This document shows, in pieces, positions 52,830 through 62,028 of a stretch of 64,000 nt of DNA. The notes under the pieces were generated by a model, which saw nothing but the letters and a program-made list of their open reading frames with translations, was not told the origin of the DNA and ran no database searches. Numbering within the stretch: position 1 is the first letter of the stretch; every line of letters begins with the position of its first letter. The translations under genes and the position numbers were made by a program. The DNA is from Gilvimarinus gilvus (GTDB lineage Bacteria > Pseudomonadota > Gammaproteobacteria > Pseudomonadales > Cellvibrionaceae), in contig NZ_JAULRU010000731.1 in the NCBI RefSeq assembly GCF_030518155.1, positions 124,001 to 188,000 on the forward strand, in the 5' to 3' direction.

Positions 52830-54998
52830 GTGAAACGCCTGCTAAAAATTGTCATCGGGTTAATTCTTGTGCTCGTTCTCGCCATTGCGGCGGTGTTGTT
52901 TTTGCTTGACCCCAATATGTTCAAGCCGCGTATTCAGGCGTTGGCCGAGCAGCAGGGTGTGCACTTGGCAATGGACGGTGATTTGAGTTGGCGTTTTTGG
53001 CCAAGTGTGGGCATCGAGCTCAATGACATTGCGGTGGCCTCGCTGGATGAGCCCGGCAAGCCCATTGCCCGGTTAGCCAGCGCGAGCCTCATGGTGGCGA
53101 CGGCGCCGCTGTTCTCCGGTGAGCTGGTGGTGGAAAGCTTGCTGGTCAATGGTGCGAGTGTCGACTTGGTGGTCGACAGTACAGGCGCGGGTAACTGGGA
53201 AGCACTGGCTGCCGCTAACGGGGCAGAGAGTGAAGCTGCCGCCCCTGTGGGGAGTGAAATAGAATCTGCGGCGACTGAATCGACGGAAGGCACAGGCAGC
53301 ACCGGCGCCATCAAACTCGCTATTGATGCCATCGATATTACCGACGTGTCATTTAATTACCGCGATCAACAAACTGGCACGGAGCTGGCGGCCAATGTCG
53401 ATGCACTGCGTCTGTTGCAATTTAATCTGGAAAACCGTCCGTTTGATTTTAGTTTAGACGCCTCTGTCGCGCTGACAGACCCGGCCAGTTTCCCGCAGGG
53501 GCCGGTGAGTGTGGCAATCAGTCTGAATGCGCGTATGACCCTTGACGAGGCTCTAAATCAATTTGATTTGGCCTCCTCCGAACTTATCGCCAATATTTCC
53601 AGTGCTACCGGCAAGTCCGATATGGCGGTGACCTTTGATATGAGCGCTCGCGAATTGCAAGGCGACTTGAACTATCAAGGGGAATTGGTGATAAAGCCCA
53701 TCAATGTGAAAGCTGTGCTGACCAGCCTGGGGCAAACGGTGCCGGTAACGGCGAATGAAAATGCCATGACGGCCATTGGTTTTAGCGCCGATGTGGTCGG
53801 CTCGGCGAATACGGCAGCGCTGGATAATGTCACGATTAGCCTTGATGAAACGACCTTTAAGGGCAAACTTGCGGTGACGGATATCAACGCGCAGGCGGTA
53901 GAGTTTGTGTTGGCGGGTGATAAAATTAATGTGGATGATTATTTGCCGCCGGTGGTTGACGGCGAGGTGACAGACAAGCCTACAAGCGGCGAGCCGCCCG
54001 TCAGCAAAGCCGAGCCTGCGCCGGAAGAACCCCTGCCGCTCGAAGCGTTGCGCAGTTTAGACCTATTGGTGGATTTAAGCCTGCAACAGGCTATTGTCAG
54101 CAAGTTGAAGCTGACCAATATTAAGTTGACCGCCTCGGCCAAAGACGGCCTGTTACAACTCACTGATATGAGCTTAGACACGTATCAGGGCCGGTTAGAA
54201 TCAACGGCGAGCCTGGACGCGCGTGGCCCTCAGGCTAAAGCGATGTTTAAAGCGGACATGGCCGGTTTAGAGTTGGCGCCGATGTTAAAGGATATGGAGC
54301 TGGATGAAAGCGTGCAGCTTACCGGGGCTTTGAATTTTGCGGCGTCGGGCAACACCTCGGGGTTGTACGCTTCAGAGTTGACGGAAAAACTCAGCGCCGA
54401 TGCCAACTTTGCGGGTAAAGACGTCGTGTTTGCGCCCGTGAATGTAGAGGAATATTTCTGTAAGGCGGTTGCCCTTGCTAAAGATGAGAAAGAAAGCGAA
54501 GACGGTAAAACCAGCGAAGATCGGCAGTGGCCGGAAAAGACCCCAATGCGTGCCCTTGAAGGCACGGTCACCATTCGCGATCAGGTCGTGCAAGTGGAAA
54601 ATTTTTCGGCCGGCGTTGAGCACCTGATACTCTCCACCCTCGGCAGTGTGAATTTAGGTGAACAGAAATACGATTTTCGTTTGCCCATGACCTTACTTGA
54701 AGAGTCAACGAGTGAAATAGGTTGTACCGTTAAAAGCAATTACTGGATTAATCGCAGCCTGTCACTGCTGCGCTGCAAAGGCTCTTTGGCTAACTTGTCT
54801 CCCGTTAAAGACTGCGGGCTTGATAGCGACGCTTTGAAATCGTTGGTGAGTGATTACGCTCAGTATCGCGTGCAAAAAGAGTTGGTACGTCAGCTTGGCG
54901 GCGATAACAAAGACGGTGAGAACGCAGGCGAGCAAAGCGATACCGAAAAAGCCGTAGAAGGTTTATTGAAAGGTTTATTCAACCAAGACAAAAAATGA
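52830..54998 (+). CDS. AsmA-family envelope protein
   Basis: A GTG at 52830 with AGGAG 10 nt upstream is the best start (the frame opens at 52761), giving 722 residues. One N-terminal membrane anchor (about 6-28) is followed by a long beta-strand-rich part with the AsmA_2 type opening ([40 protein letters not shown]) and a C-terminal AsmA domain. Proline/glutamate-rich and Glu-Ala spacers occur near 140-170 and 390-415. AsmA-like proteins bridge the periplasm and help lipid transport or outer-membrane assembly. It overlaps mutY by 4 bp (ATGA). Confidence 0.9.
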   Translation: MKRLLKIVIGLILVLVLAIAAVLFLLDPNMFKPRIQALAEQQGVHLAMDGDLSWRFWPSVGIELNDIAVASLDEPGKPIARLASASLMVATAPLFSGELVVESLLVNGASVDLVVDSTGAGNWEALAAANGAESEAAAPVGSEIESAATESTEGTGSTGAIKLAIDAIDITDVSFNYRDQQTGTELAANVDALRLLQFNLENRPFDFSLDASVALTDPASFPQGPVSVAISLNARMTLDEALNQFDLASSELIANISSATGKSDMAVTFDMSARELQGDLNYQGELVIKPINVKAVLTSLGQTVPVTANENAMTAIGFSADVVGSANTAALDNVTISLDETTFKGKLAVTDINAQAVEFVLAGDKINVDDYLPPVVDGEVTDKPTSGEPPVSKAEPAPEEPLPLEALRSLDLLVDLSLQQAIVSKLKLTNIKLTASAKDGLLQLTDMSLDTYQGRLESTASLDARGPQAKAMFKADMAGLELAPMLKDMELDESVQLTGALNFAASGNTSGLYASELTEKLSADANFAGKDVVFAPVNVEEYFCKAVALAKDEKESEDGKTSEDRQWPEKTPMRALEGTVTIRDQVVQVENFSAGVEHLILSTLGSVNLGEQKYDFRLPMTLLEESTSEIGCTVKSNYWINRSLSLLRCKGSLANLSPVKDCGLDSDALKSLVSDYAQYRVQKELVRQLGGDNKDGENAGEQSDTEKAVEGLLKGLFNQDKK

Positions 54999-56056
54999 CA
55001 GATGTATTCTCTAAGGCCGTGCTCGCTTGGTTTGATGAGCACGGCCGCAAGCATTTACCTTGGCAGCACGACGTCACTCCCTACCGGGTGTGGCTGTCGG
55101 AAATCATGCTGCAGCAAACTCAAGTTGCGACCGTCATTCCGTACTTCGAGCGATTCACTGAACAGTACCCCACAGTTCAGGCACTTGCTGCTGCCCCATT
55201 AGATGAAGTGCTGCATTTGTGGACCGGCCTCGGTTACTACGCCCGCGCCCGCAATCTGCACAAATGCGCGCAGCAAGTGGTGACAAACCATGCCGGCAAG
55301 TTTCCCGATACTGTCGAGCAACTGGCCGAGCTGCCGGGTATTGGTGAGTCCACCGCTGGTGCCATTGTCAGTATTGCGTTTGAAAAACACGCGGCGATTT
55401 TAGATGGCAATGTAAAGCGTGTTTTGGCTCGTTACTACGCCATTGACGGTTGGCCTGGGCAGAGTGGTCCGCTCAAAGTGCTGTGGGACAAGGCCCGCTT
55501 ACATACGCCACAGCAGCGCTGCAACCATTACACTCAGGCGATGATGGATTTGGGCGCAACCCTGTGTACTCGCACCAAACCGGCCTGTGAGCGCTGCCCA
55601 TTGGGTGATGGCTGTGTTGCTCGCGCAACGGGCCGTCAGCTGGACTACCCGGGCAAAAAACCGAAAAAAGACAAACCGGTAAAATCGACCTACCTGTTAA
55701 TGCTGCGCGCGCCGACAGGGGAGTTACTATTGCAGCAGCGTCCGGCTGTTGGTATTTGGGGCGGCTTGTGGAGTTTCCCTGAGTACCCAATGGACACAGA
55801 CCTTAACGCAGAGTGCGCGCAGCGCTACGGACAACCGAATACACTTGAGTTGTGGGACTGTTACCGTCATACCTTCAGTCACTACCATTTGGATATTACG
55901 CCGGCTTACATAGAGCTTGCGGCTTTGCCGGATCAGGTCATGGAAGCCGGGCCATCACTTTGGTATAACGTGCACCAGCCCGAGTCGGTCGGCTTGGCAG
56001 CGCCGGTCAAACGGTTGTTGGAAAAGCTGGCCGAGCTCGATCCGCTTGCCAGCTAA
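54995..56056 (+). CDS. mutY: A/G-specific adenine glycosylase MutY
   Basis: The 353-residue product has the catalytic glutamate in [20 protein letters not shown] (near 37), the helix-hairpin-helix [12 protein letters not shown], the second catalytic residue in [15 protein letters not shown], the 4Fe-4S motif [17 protein letters not shown] (near 190-206) and a C-terminal NUDIX-like domain (about 225-350). It removes adenine paired with 8-oxoguanine. It overlaps the AsmA-like gene and is followed by yggX, the usual gammaproteobacterial arrangement. Confidence 0.97.
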   Translation: MTDVFSKAVLAWFDEHGRKHLPWQHDVTPYRVWLSEIMLQQTQVATVIPYFERFTEQYPTVQALAAAPLDEVLHLWTGLGYYARARNLHKCAQQVVTNHAGKFPDTVEQLAELPGIGESTAGAIVSIAFEKHAAILDGNVKRVLARYYAIDGWPGQSGPLKVLWDKARLHTPQQRCNHYTQAMMDLGATLCTRTKPACERCPLGDGCVARATGRQLDYPGKKPKKDKPVKSTYLLMLRAPTGELLLQQRPAVGIWGGLWSFPEYPMDTDLNAECAQRYGQPNTLELWDCYRHTFSHYHLDITPAYIELAALPDQVMEAGPSLWYNVHQPESVGLAAPVKRLLEKLAELDPLAS

Positions 56057-56098
56057 TGGCGGGCGAATAAATACCTAACTTATTTACTGAGGTTACCT

Positions 56099-56374
56099 AT
56101 GAGTGGCACCGTTTTTTGTCGCAAATACCAGCAAGAGCTGCCAGCGTTGACGCAGGCGCCCTTTCCGGGTGCCAAAGGGCAGGATATTTTGGAAAATGTC
56201 AGCGCCAAAGCCTGGCAAGAGTGGATGGCGCATCAAACCATGCTGATCAACGAAAAGCAGCTCAACCTTATGGATACAGGCACACGCGTGTATCTAGGAG
56301 AGCAAATGACCAAATTCCTCTCAGGCGCCGATTACGACGCCGCCGAAGGTTATGTTCCCCCTGAGCAAAGCTGA
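56099..56374 (+). CDS. yggX: Fe(2+)-trafficking protein YggX
   Basis: The 91-residue product has the YggX start MSGTVFCRKYQQELPAL, the conserved GQDILENVSAKAWQEWMAHQTMLINEKQLNLMD core and the FLSGADYDAAEGYVPP end. The single conserved cysteine is Cys7. It helps protect iron-sulfur proteins against oxidative damage. It lies 42 bp downstream of mutY, the common order in gammaproteobacteria. Confidence 0.96.
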   Translation: MSGTVFCRKYQQELPALTQAPFPGAKGQDILENVSAKAWQEWMAHQTMLINEKQLNLMDTGTRVYLGEQMTKFLSGADYDAAEGYVPPEQS

Positions 56375-56441
56375 GGCTAATGGTTTTTTGATTAGTCTTT
56401 ATACAACAGATAGATAGGCGATACTTTTTCCGGCTGAGGGC

Positions 56442-56472
56442 TTGACTCAGAGAGTCCCAGCGGGTTTAATAC
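56442..56472 (+). promoter_or_regulatory. Promoter of tRNA-Phe
   Basis: TTGACT (56442-56447) and TTTAAT (56465-56470) are spaced by 17 bp and followed by a GC-rich ACGCGCC stretch, the kind of discriminator seen at stringently controlled stable-RNA promoters. It lies 37 bp before the tRNA-Phe gene. Confidence 0.7.
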
Positions 56473-56508
56473 GCGCCTCTCACGAAGGCACACCCTTCTT
56501 GAAAGTTT

Positions 56509-56584
56509 GCCCAGATAGCTCAGTCGGTAGAGCAGTGGATTGAAAATCCTCGTGTCGGTGGTTCGATTCCGCCTCTGGGCACCA
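56509..56584 (+). tRNA. tRNA-Phe (GAA)
   Basis: A 76-nt cloverleaf with encoded CCA: acceptor GCCCAGA/TCTGGGC, D-arm GCTC...GAGC, anticodon loop TTGAAAA, T-arm with GGTTCGATTCC. The anticodon stem has an unusual T28-T42 mismatch between sound pairs on both sides (GTGGA/TCCTC). The 3' half serves as the attachment site for the integrase encoded next. Confidence 0.95.
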
Positions 56585-56621
56585 TTTTCCCCTCTTGGTT
56601 AATCCCAATTAGTCTAACAAG

Positions 56622-56642
56622 CCCCTTTAACATCAGGGGTTT
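56622..56642 (+). terminator. Possible terminator after tRNA-Phe
   Basis: CCCCT (56622-56626) and AGGGG (56635-56639) form a 5-bp stem followed by TTT, 38 bp past the tRNA. The stem is short, so the call is weak. Confidence 0.4.
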
Positions 56643-56698
56643 GGGCTTATACTAACTCCCAGTTCATCTCATTTAATCCAGCGAAATCTAGCGGTTGA

Positions 56699-56748
56699 TG
56701 GGGGCAACACTGGGGGCAACTATTAAGCCGCCAAAACAGTTGCCCCCA
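56699..56748. repeat. Integrase arm-type repeats
   Basis: TGGGGGCAAC occurs at 56699-56708 and 56711-56720 in direct orientation, and inverted as GTTGCCCCCA at 56739-56748. The set lies between the tRNA and the integrase start and resembles the arm sites of P4-type integrases. The inverted pair can also form an 11-bp stem (TGGGGGCAACT with AGTTGCCCCCA) overlapping possible early starts of the integrase. Confidence 0.7.
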
Positions 56749-56760
56749 AAAGGGGGAAAT

Positions 56761-57966
56761 TTGGCCACATCAGACACAAAACTCCGGCAAGCCAAGCCCA
56801 AAGACAAACCTTATCGTATTGCCGACGAAAAAGGGTTGTACCTTGAGGTCCGCCCCAACGGTTCCAAGTACTGGCGTCACAAGTATCGGTTCCAGGGCAA
56901 AGAGAAGCGCATCAGCCACGGTGTATACCCCGAGGTAAGCTTGGCAGCCGCCCGCAATGCCCGGGACGAAGCCCGTCGCTTGCTGCGTGAAGATATTGAC
57001 CCCTCCCAGTATCGACAAACGACCAAAGCCCAAGGCGAGGCGAATGCGCAGAACACCTTTGCAGCCGTCAGTGACGAGTGGTATGCAAAGCAGTTACCCA
57101 ACTGGGCCGAGTCTACCGCTAAAAAGCGCCGCGCACTTATCAATAACGATTTACTTCCTTGGTTGGGCAAGCGCCCCATTGCCGATTTAGACACCCATGA
57201 CCTATTGGGGGTGTTGCAGCGCATTGAAAGCCGAAAGGCGATAGATACAGCTCACAACGCCAGGCAGGTACTCAACCAAATATTCCGCTATGCCAAGCAA
57301 ACTCGCAAGGTAACCTCTAACCCAGCGACGGATTTGGCGGGTGCCATTCAAACTAAGCCCGCGGTTCATCGCCCGGCCATCACCGAGCCCGAAGAGTTTG
57401 GTCGCCTGTTGGCTGCTATAGATACTTATAGCGGTACCTTTCCGATACAGATTTTGCTCAAACTTTGTCCGCTTCTGTTTCAGCGCCCGGGTGAGATGGC
57501 GGCTATGCGCTGGGACGAAATCGACTTTGAGTCTGCTATATGGCATGTGCCGGCCGACACGATGAAAATGAAAGAGGCGCACGATGTACCCTTGCCAGAA
57601 ATTGCGGTCGAGCTATTGGAAGCGCTTCATCCGTTAACTGGCAATCGCGAATTTGCTTTCCCGAATGCACGTAAACCGACCAGCCATGCGACCCCGGCAA
57701 CCATTAACAAGGCCCTGCGCAAACTGGGAGTTGACACCCAAACACAGCACTGCGCCCATGGTTTTAGAGCATCGGCTCGTACCATTATGGATGAAGTCCT
57801 GGGGTTTCGTGTTGAATGGATTGAACAGCAGCTGGCTCACAAAGTACGTGACTCCTTGGGGCGTGCTTATAACCGGACCAAGCATCTGCCTCAGCGTAAA
57901 GAGATGATGCAGGCTTGGGCGGATTATTTGGATACGTTACGCGGCTCGAGAGGGTGTGATGACTAA
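56761..57966 (+). CDS. P4-type tyrosine integrase
   Basis: The frame opens at 56695, but TTG at 56761 with a GGGGG site upstream gives the usual N-terminus ATSDTKLRQAKPKDKPYRIADEKGLYLEV. The 401-residue product has the DUF4102 arm-binding domain (about 1-90), a core-binding domain (about 100-180) and a catalytic domain (about 200-385). The active residues are visible: Arg in QRPGEMAAMRWDEI, His-x-x-Arg in HGFRASART, and Tyr in GRAYNRTKH. It inserts the island at tRNA-Phe. The attached att copy at the far side is outside the window. Confidence 0.95.
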   Translation: MATSDTKLRQAKPKDKPYRIADEKGLYLEVRPNGSKYWRHKYRFQGKEKRISHGVYPEVSLAAARNARDEARRLLREDIDPSQYRQTTKAQGEANAQNTFAAVSDEWYAKQLPNWAESTAKKRRALINNDLLPWLGKRPIADLDTHDLLGVLQRIESRKAIDTAHNARQVLNQIFRYAKQTRKVTSNPATDLAGAIQTKPAVHRPAITEPEEFGRLLAAIDTYSGTFPIQILLKLCPLLFQRPGEMAAMRWDEIDFESAIWHVPADTMKMKEAHDVPLPEIAVELLEALHPLTGNREFAFPNARKPTSHATPATINKALRKLGVDTQTQHCAHGFRASARTIMDEVLGFRVEWIEQQLAHKVRDSLGRAYNRTKHLPQRKEMMQAWADYLDTLRGSRGCDD

Positions 57967-58708
57967 ACGATTTATCTACGAAAATGAGCTTCCAAAAGGA
58001 TATTCGATTCTCTCTATTCGTTCTTCCTCGATTAGGGAAATTAATGGAGAGCGAAATGTGGTCGACGAAGCCGAAAGTCGAAAGCTAATATTTGACGATA
58101 CATCGTATGACTACTTGGTTGCCGAATCGTCAGCCTCGTTCTCGTCTACGCTCGATTTGCTTCAAATAATTGCAAATTATTTAGATGCTGGACTCCCTTT
58201 GCCCAAGAAGCTTGCCGCCTACATGTCCACTGCGTTGAAGGCTACGGTTGTTGAGGGTAGAGCTGAGCTGGAAGAAAACAAGGGCTTAGCAGATGAAGTC
58301 ATTACCAATACAGTTGCAGCAACTCTAGCCTTTGGGCTCAATATTAAAGCTCGCAATAAGCGGCCTTTGTTTTCTAGTGAGATATTTTGGGAAATGTATG
58401 AGGAAGAGTTGTGCGCGCTGACGGAGAAGGAGTGGCAGGAGTGCGAGCTCTTAGTAGAAGCCGTCGGTGATTATCTACCCGATGAGCAACTAAGCGATTA
58501 CTCTCGTACTTTCAAAGAGTATGACGAAGCAAGACGGCGATATTCATCAGAAGCTTTGCGGTTGGCTGCTCGCGAGGCTGGTGTATCGCTTAAGACTGCA
58601 AAACGTTATTTATGTGCCCACAAGGAAAGCGTGAGAAACCGCAGTAGAGACAACTATCTCGTGCATGCCCTTTCTTCTGTTCTCGAGGAAAAGGACAAAA
58701 GCCCCTAG
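57959..58708 (+). CDS. Unknown island protein with possible C-terminal helix-turn-helix
   Basis: The 249-residue product starts at an ATG that overlaps the integrase stop region (alternative GTG at 57956). It has no signal peptide. The first 90 residues mix strands and helices and include an acidic stretch. A C-terminal segment, EALRLAAREAGVSLKTAKRYLCAHK (about 196-222), has helix-turn-helix character. AT content is higher than in the core genes. I do not recognise the family. It is the first gene after the integrase, where regulators of excision or transfer are often found. Confidence 0.65.
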   Translation: MTKRFIYENELPKGYSILSIRSSSIREINGERNVVDEAESRKLIFDDTSYDYLVAESSASFSSTLDLLQIIANYLDAGLPLPKKLAAYMSTALKATVVEGRAELEENKGLADEVITNTVAATLAFGLNIKARNKRPLFSSEIFWEMYEEELCALTEKEWQECELLVEAVGDYLPDEQLSDYSRTFKEYDEARRRYSSEALRLAAREAGVSLKTAKRYLCAHKESVRNRSRDNYLVHALSSVLEEKDKSP

Positions 58709-58776
58709 TCCTATTGTCCAAAGGTATTCGAAAGAATGCTCTCTGTAAGTTTAGTGAAATCTTTACAGGAGCAGAT

Positions 58777-58998
58777 ATGTCTACCAACTCAAGCTGTGGC
58801 GCACGTAAATCGCAAGGTCTCATGCGCCTTCCCCAAATCCTAGAGCTAATCCCTGTCGGAAAGTCCACCTGGTGGGCTGGTGTTAAATCCGGCAAATACC
58901 CTCCCTCGATAAAAATCGGCCCCCGTACAACGGTTTGGCGAGCACAGGATATTCACGATCTTGTGGATCAGTTGGCCAACGGGGAGATGGAACAATGA
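58777..58998 (+). CDS. AlpA-family excisionase/regulator
   Basis: The ATG at 58777 has AGGAG 6 nt upstream. The 73-residue protein has the AlpA pattern LMRLPQILELIPVGKSTWWAGVKSGKYPPSIKIGPRTTVWRAQDIHDLVDQL, a MerR-like winged helix. AlpA proteins control integrase expression and excision of P4-like islands. It overlaps the next gene by 4 bp (ATGA). Confidence 0.9.
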   Translation: MSTNSSCGARKSQGLMRLPQILELIPVGKSTWWAGVKSGKYPPSIKIGPRTTVWRAQDIHDLVDQLANGEMEQ

Positions 58999-59168
58999 AG
59001 CGCTTCCTATTCGAGCACCAGCTAATTGTTCGAACTCCAATCTTGGTTGACGCCGAAGACGAGCACGAAGCCAGGATGAAAATCGACTGCCGGATGGCTG
59101 AGCCTGGTTATCCTTCTCATGACGATCTTGGGTTAATTCTGCAGCGCTACGAAGAGGTGGAGTTATGA
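58995..59168 (+). CDS. Small island protein
   Basis: The 57-residue product starts at the ATG overlapping the AlpA stop (ATGA) and ends overlapping the next small gene. The sequence MKRFLFEHQLIVRTPILVDAEDEHEARMKID has a strand-helix pattern like small phage and island proteins of unknown function. It is acidic. It is supported by its tight coupling within the operon rather than by homology. Confidence 0.6.
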   Translation: MKRFLFEHQLIVRTPILVDAEDEHEARMKIDCRMAEPGYPSHDDLGLILQRYEEVEL

Positions 59169-59335
59169 AAATTGCTCATTCCTTTAAATGTCGTATTGAG
59201 CTAGCGCTTTCTGCGTTCAAGCTATTGCTCACTAGTATTTGTTTGAAGGTCAATTTCTGTATGGTTGCTGTTTATATGGGGCCTATCTGGCCCTTTGTAT
59301 TCGTATCTGTGAACGATTGGTTTGCCGTTAGGTGA
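59165..59335 (+). CDS. Very small hydrophobic island protein
   Basis: A 56-residue frame starts at an ATG overlapping the previous stop codon by 4 bp (TTATGA) and ends at a TGA just before the next gene. It is hydrophobic, with one likely membrane helix in the second half (CMVAVYMGPIWPFVFVSV) and a basic, cysteine-containing first half. The overlap with its neighbours supports it, but coding is not certain. It could be a small membrane protein or simply a spacer frame. Confidence 0.4.
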   Translation: MKIAHSFKCRIELALSAFKLLLTSICLKVNFCMVAVYMGPIWPFVFVSVNDWFAVR

Positions 59336-59341
59336 CTTGAA

Positions 59342-60166
59342 GTGGCTACCAACACGCATATAGTTCGAAAGTTGCTGGAGAAAGGTCGCCGTATCTCTGT
59401 AGGTAATGGGGGAGTAACTCTTACTCCTTTGCCGACTGAGGAGAAGCAAAAGATTTGGCTGCGAGAGAATAGTGACTTGATTGTCTCTGAGCTAGGCCGC
59501 CTTCTGGGACGTCAGCCACTTAAATATCTCGACTTCTCGACGGGTATATTTTACGGCGGGCGAGCCCCAGGGGTTAATTTTCAGTTGCTCGACTTACTCA
59601 GCTTTGAGTCCAGGCATGTAATTTTTAATGTGAACTTGAAGCGAAAGAATACAAGTAAAAACGCTCCAGCTGGTGCTCTTTATGATGGCAATAAGTTTTG
59701 GGTGGGGCGTTTAAGCCAGTTCTATCGGTTTTGGCAAAGTGCTGGTTTACCTGAGCCGAAGCGAGACTCTCTGTACCATAAGTCTATGTTTCGCTTAAAG
59801 TCCTTATATTTCGAAGGCGAGGTGCTTAAGCGAGAGAAGCTGGATAACAAAAGCTTCAGAGTTCTAAACATTGAACCTGAAGAGGTAGAGGAAGCCGTTT
59901 TGGGGAGTACAGTTCGGGAATTTACTGGAAACAATACGGACACTATTCAGAAACTTTCTCAGAAACTTCCAATTCCCCAAAGCCAGGTGCGGCAAGGGAT
60001 GCAGTCGGTTACGACCGAGGGGGAAAATAACCGAGGTAAAAGGTTACAAGGGAGCGAGGTACAAGGGGAGAGTGATGCCCAGGCAGAGACAAAGCGTATA
60101 CAAGAGCAATCCGTCGATGAATGGTTGGCTGATTATAACTCCGTTACACCCTTAACCAAAAAATGA
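59342..60166 (+). CDS. Unknown island protein
   Basis: The GTG at 59342 has AGGTGA 6 nt upstream. The 274-residue product has no signal peptide. The middle is rich in aromatic and basic residues (FQLLDLLSFESRHVIFNVNLKRKN; LYDGNKFWVGRLSQFYRFWQSAGLPEPKRDSLYHKSMFRLKSLYF), which suggests nucleic-acid binding. The C-terminus is low-complexity and charged (about 200-270) and ends NSVTPLTKK. It overlaps the Sir2 gene by 4 bp (ATGA). I do not recognise the family; conserved replication- or mobilisation-related island proteins are one possibility. Confidence 0.65.
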   Translation: MATNTHIVRKLLEKGRRISVGNGGVTLTPLPTEEKQKIWLRENSDLIVSELGRLLGRQPLKYLDFSTGIFYGGRAPGVNFQLLDLLSFESRHVIFNVNLKRKNTSKNAPAGALYDGNKFWVGRLSQFYRFWQSAGLPEPKRDSLYHKSMFRLKSLYFEGEVLKREKLDNKSFRVLNIEPEEVEEAVLGSTVREFTGNNTDTIQKLSQKLPIPQSQVRQGMQSVTTEGENNRGKRLQGSEVQGESDAQAETKRIQEQSVDEWLADYNSVTPLTKK

Positions 60167-61062
60167 AAAGGCAACAAATCGTAACATTTTACAGCGCTTC
60201 GAGAATATCGGGTTTCATGTTTAAATCGCTAAAACACATTTGGCCAGAGCCTACCATTATGCCCGAAGCTTTATCCCAAGCTGCCAGTCTCATCCACAGC
60301 GCCGACAGCCTAGTCATTTGCGCCGGTGCGGGCATGGGGGTGGATTCTGGCCTACCCGATTTTCGTGGCAATAGCGGCTTCTGGAAGGCTTACCCGAGAC
60401 TCGCCGCCCAGGGTGTACGCTTTGCGGAGATCGCCAACCCTTCCGCTTTTTTAGAGCATCCAGAGCTAGCCTGGGAGTTTTACGCTCACCGTATTAATCT
60501 CTACCGGTCTGCACAGCCTCATCTTGGCTTTGGCATTCTCAAGCGTTGGTGTGATGAAAAGCCCGGTGGCGGCTTTGTTTATACCAGTAATGTAGACGGG
60601 CACTTTCAAAAGGCAGGGTTTGCAGATTCACGAGTACTCGAATGCCATGGTTCTCTAGCTTATCTGCAGTGCACCGAGCCGTGCGGTAACCACTTGTGGC
60701 CTATGCCTGATGCAATTGACCCGAAGCAACCGCCGCTTTGCCCTAAGTGTGATGAGCTGGCTAGGCCTAATGTGCTGATGTTTAACGACTGGGGCGCAAT
60801 ACACGAACGGGCAGAGCAGAAGCACGAAGCCTTTGAGCGCTGGTCAGCGATAGTAAGTAATCCAATCGTTATTGAGCTGGGTGCTGGGGTGAACATTCCC
60901 AGTGTCAGGCGGTTCGCGGCAACCCTGGAAGTACCCATTGTACGTATCAATCCGCAAGATCATCGAATTTCACGACCTCATGCGGGCCTTGCTTTCGGGG
61001 CTCTCAAGGGTTTAACTGCTTTGCAGGAAGTTCTGGAATCAAGCGTAGTAGCTCAGCCTTAG
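60163..61062 (+). CDS. Sir2-family NAD-dependent protein deacylase
   Basis: The 299-residue product (also possible: ATG at 60259) carries the sirtuin motifs: GAGMGVDSGLPDFRG (near 55), TSNVDGHF, ECHGS, the zinc cysteines CTEP-C and C-PKC (C x4 C ... C x2 C), and GAGVNIPSVR with the catalytic pocket residues. It should remove acyl groups from lysines using NAD+. Its start is coupled to the upstream gene of unknown function. Sir2 domains also occur in anti-phage systems (ThsA, DSR, prokaryotic Argonaute partners), where they consume NAD+, but this one has a standard single-domain deacylase layout. Confidence 0.88.
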   Translation: MKRQQIVTFYSASRISGFMFKSLKHIWPEPTIMPEALSQAASLIHSADSLVICAGAGMGVDSGLPDFRGNSGFWKAYPRLAAQGVRFAEIANPSAFLEHPELAWEFYAHRINLYRSAQPHLGFGILKRWCDEKPGGGFVYTSNVDGHFQKAGFADSRVLECHGSLAYLQCTEPCGNHLWPMPDAIDPKQPPLCPKCDELARPNVLMFNDWGAIHERAEQKHEAFERWSAIVSNPIVIELGAGVNIPSVRRFAATLEVPIVRINPQDHRISRPHAGLAFGALKGLTALQEVLESSVVAQP

Positions 61063-61106
61063 GGTAAGCTCGCGATTCATAGCATAAATCAGTCGGAGAC
61101 ATCACT

Positions 61107-61304
61107 GTGGGTGAAAGAACTCAAAAAGAAATAGATGAGGTTTTAAATCGGTACACGGAGCGCTTCGGCATACCAATGCTCGTGCCTATGTGCATACACG
61201 GTGAGATCTTGGCTAAAACTGCTCAGGAGGCATTAGACCGAGGAACTCCTATTCCTGCTGACTATGATTGGTATGCTGGCTTGCCCCCCGATTCTGTTGC
61301 TTAA
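61107..61304 (+). CDS. Small island protein downstream of Sir2
   Basis: The 65-residue product starts with GTG behind CGGAG. It is helical, with VGERTQKEIDEVLNRYTERFGIPML and ILAKTAQEALDRGTPIP, and has one short cysteine-containing segment (VPMCIHGE). It lies 44 bp after the Sir2 gene on the same strand. I do not recognise it. Confidence 0.55.
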   Translation: MGERTQKEIDEVLNRYTERFGIPMLVPMCIHGEILAKTAQEALDRGTPIPADYDWYAGLPPDSVA

Positions 61305-62028
61305 TATCCTGGGGCCAGCATGCTCATCTCATTAAGTTACCCCCGCCATAGTTAGCACTAAGATCGGCAGGGGCAACCCTTGCTCTGGAGTGGGTGCGAA
61401 AAGGTGCGAGTATAGCGTCCACAGGGCGAATGCAACCTCTCGTATTATGCAATTGGTATACAAGGGTGAATACCATGAAAGCCCATGTTTTCAGGTGCTG
61501 ACAACCGGCTAATCAAGCTTTCAGGTTTACCTGTCTAAACGTGGTGCCAGAGAAAGAGCGCACCCAGCTACGCGGAAAAATCGGTATTTTGAGCGCGGAA
61601 AAAGGCCAGTAAATGCGTGTTTTACCCTTAGCCAAACCTTAGTCATTCAGCAGCGCACTGGTTGTTAATCGCTATTGGGTAAACCTTGGGTAAGTGCCTT
61701 TATAAGCATTCAAAATACCCGAACCCTACGCGGTAGGCTCCAGCCACAGCAAAGCCTAGCCAGCAAAGCTCCATGCGGTCAGGTCTAAGAATCTCGAACA
61801 GAAGCGAATTTTTGATACACACCAAAAACAGGATAAATCCGGACATATCCGAAACTTTTATCGCATACCAAAAACAAGACAAATCCGGACATTTTGCAGC
61901 CTCAATCTCGCACTCCCTGTACTTCACAGGCCTTAACCAGACGTCACTGGCTTTAACTGGTATATTATGTGCCAAACGACACAATAGGTAGCACATAAAG
62001 GCACTCGCCCAACCCCAGCAGGCTCGGT
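61305..62028. other. 724-bp gap in island with a 26-bp direct repeat
   Basis: No convincing gene was found. Two copies of a 26-bp repeat occur at 61821-61846 and 61867-61892, differing at two positions; both hold ACCAAAAACA and AATCCGGACAT. A possible promoter with a TATATT box precedes hsdR. Minor dyads (GGTAT...ATACC near 61455) and short inverted repeats are present. It may be a module junction or the regulatory region of the restriction system. Confidence 0.5.
61821..61892. repeat. 26-bp imperfect direct repeat upstream of hsdR
   Basis: The copies start at 61821 and 61867, 46 bp apart, and match at 24 of 26 positions. Each contains AATCCGGACAT preceded by ACCAAAAACA. Two copies are too few for a CRISPR array. 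They could be binding sites for a regulator of the downstream restriction gene. Confidence 0.6.

Noticed and set aside
60163-61062. Sir2 as part of a short prokaryotic Argonaute or Thoeris system
   Set aside because: No Argonaute, TIR or SLOG-type partner is visible, and the protein keeps full deacylase motifs including the zinc cysteines.
61305-62028. Far attachment site of the island
   Set aside because: No copy of the tRNA-Phe 3' end was seen here or elsewhere to the right, so the island end lies beyond the window.
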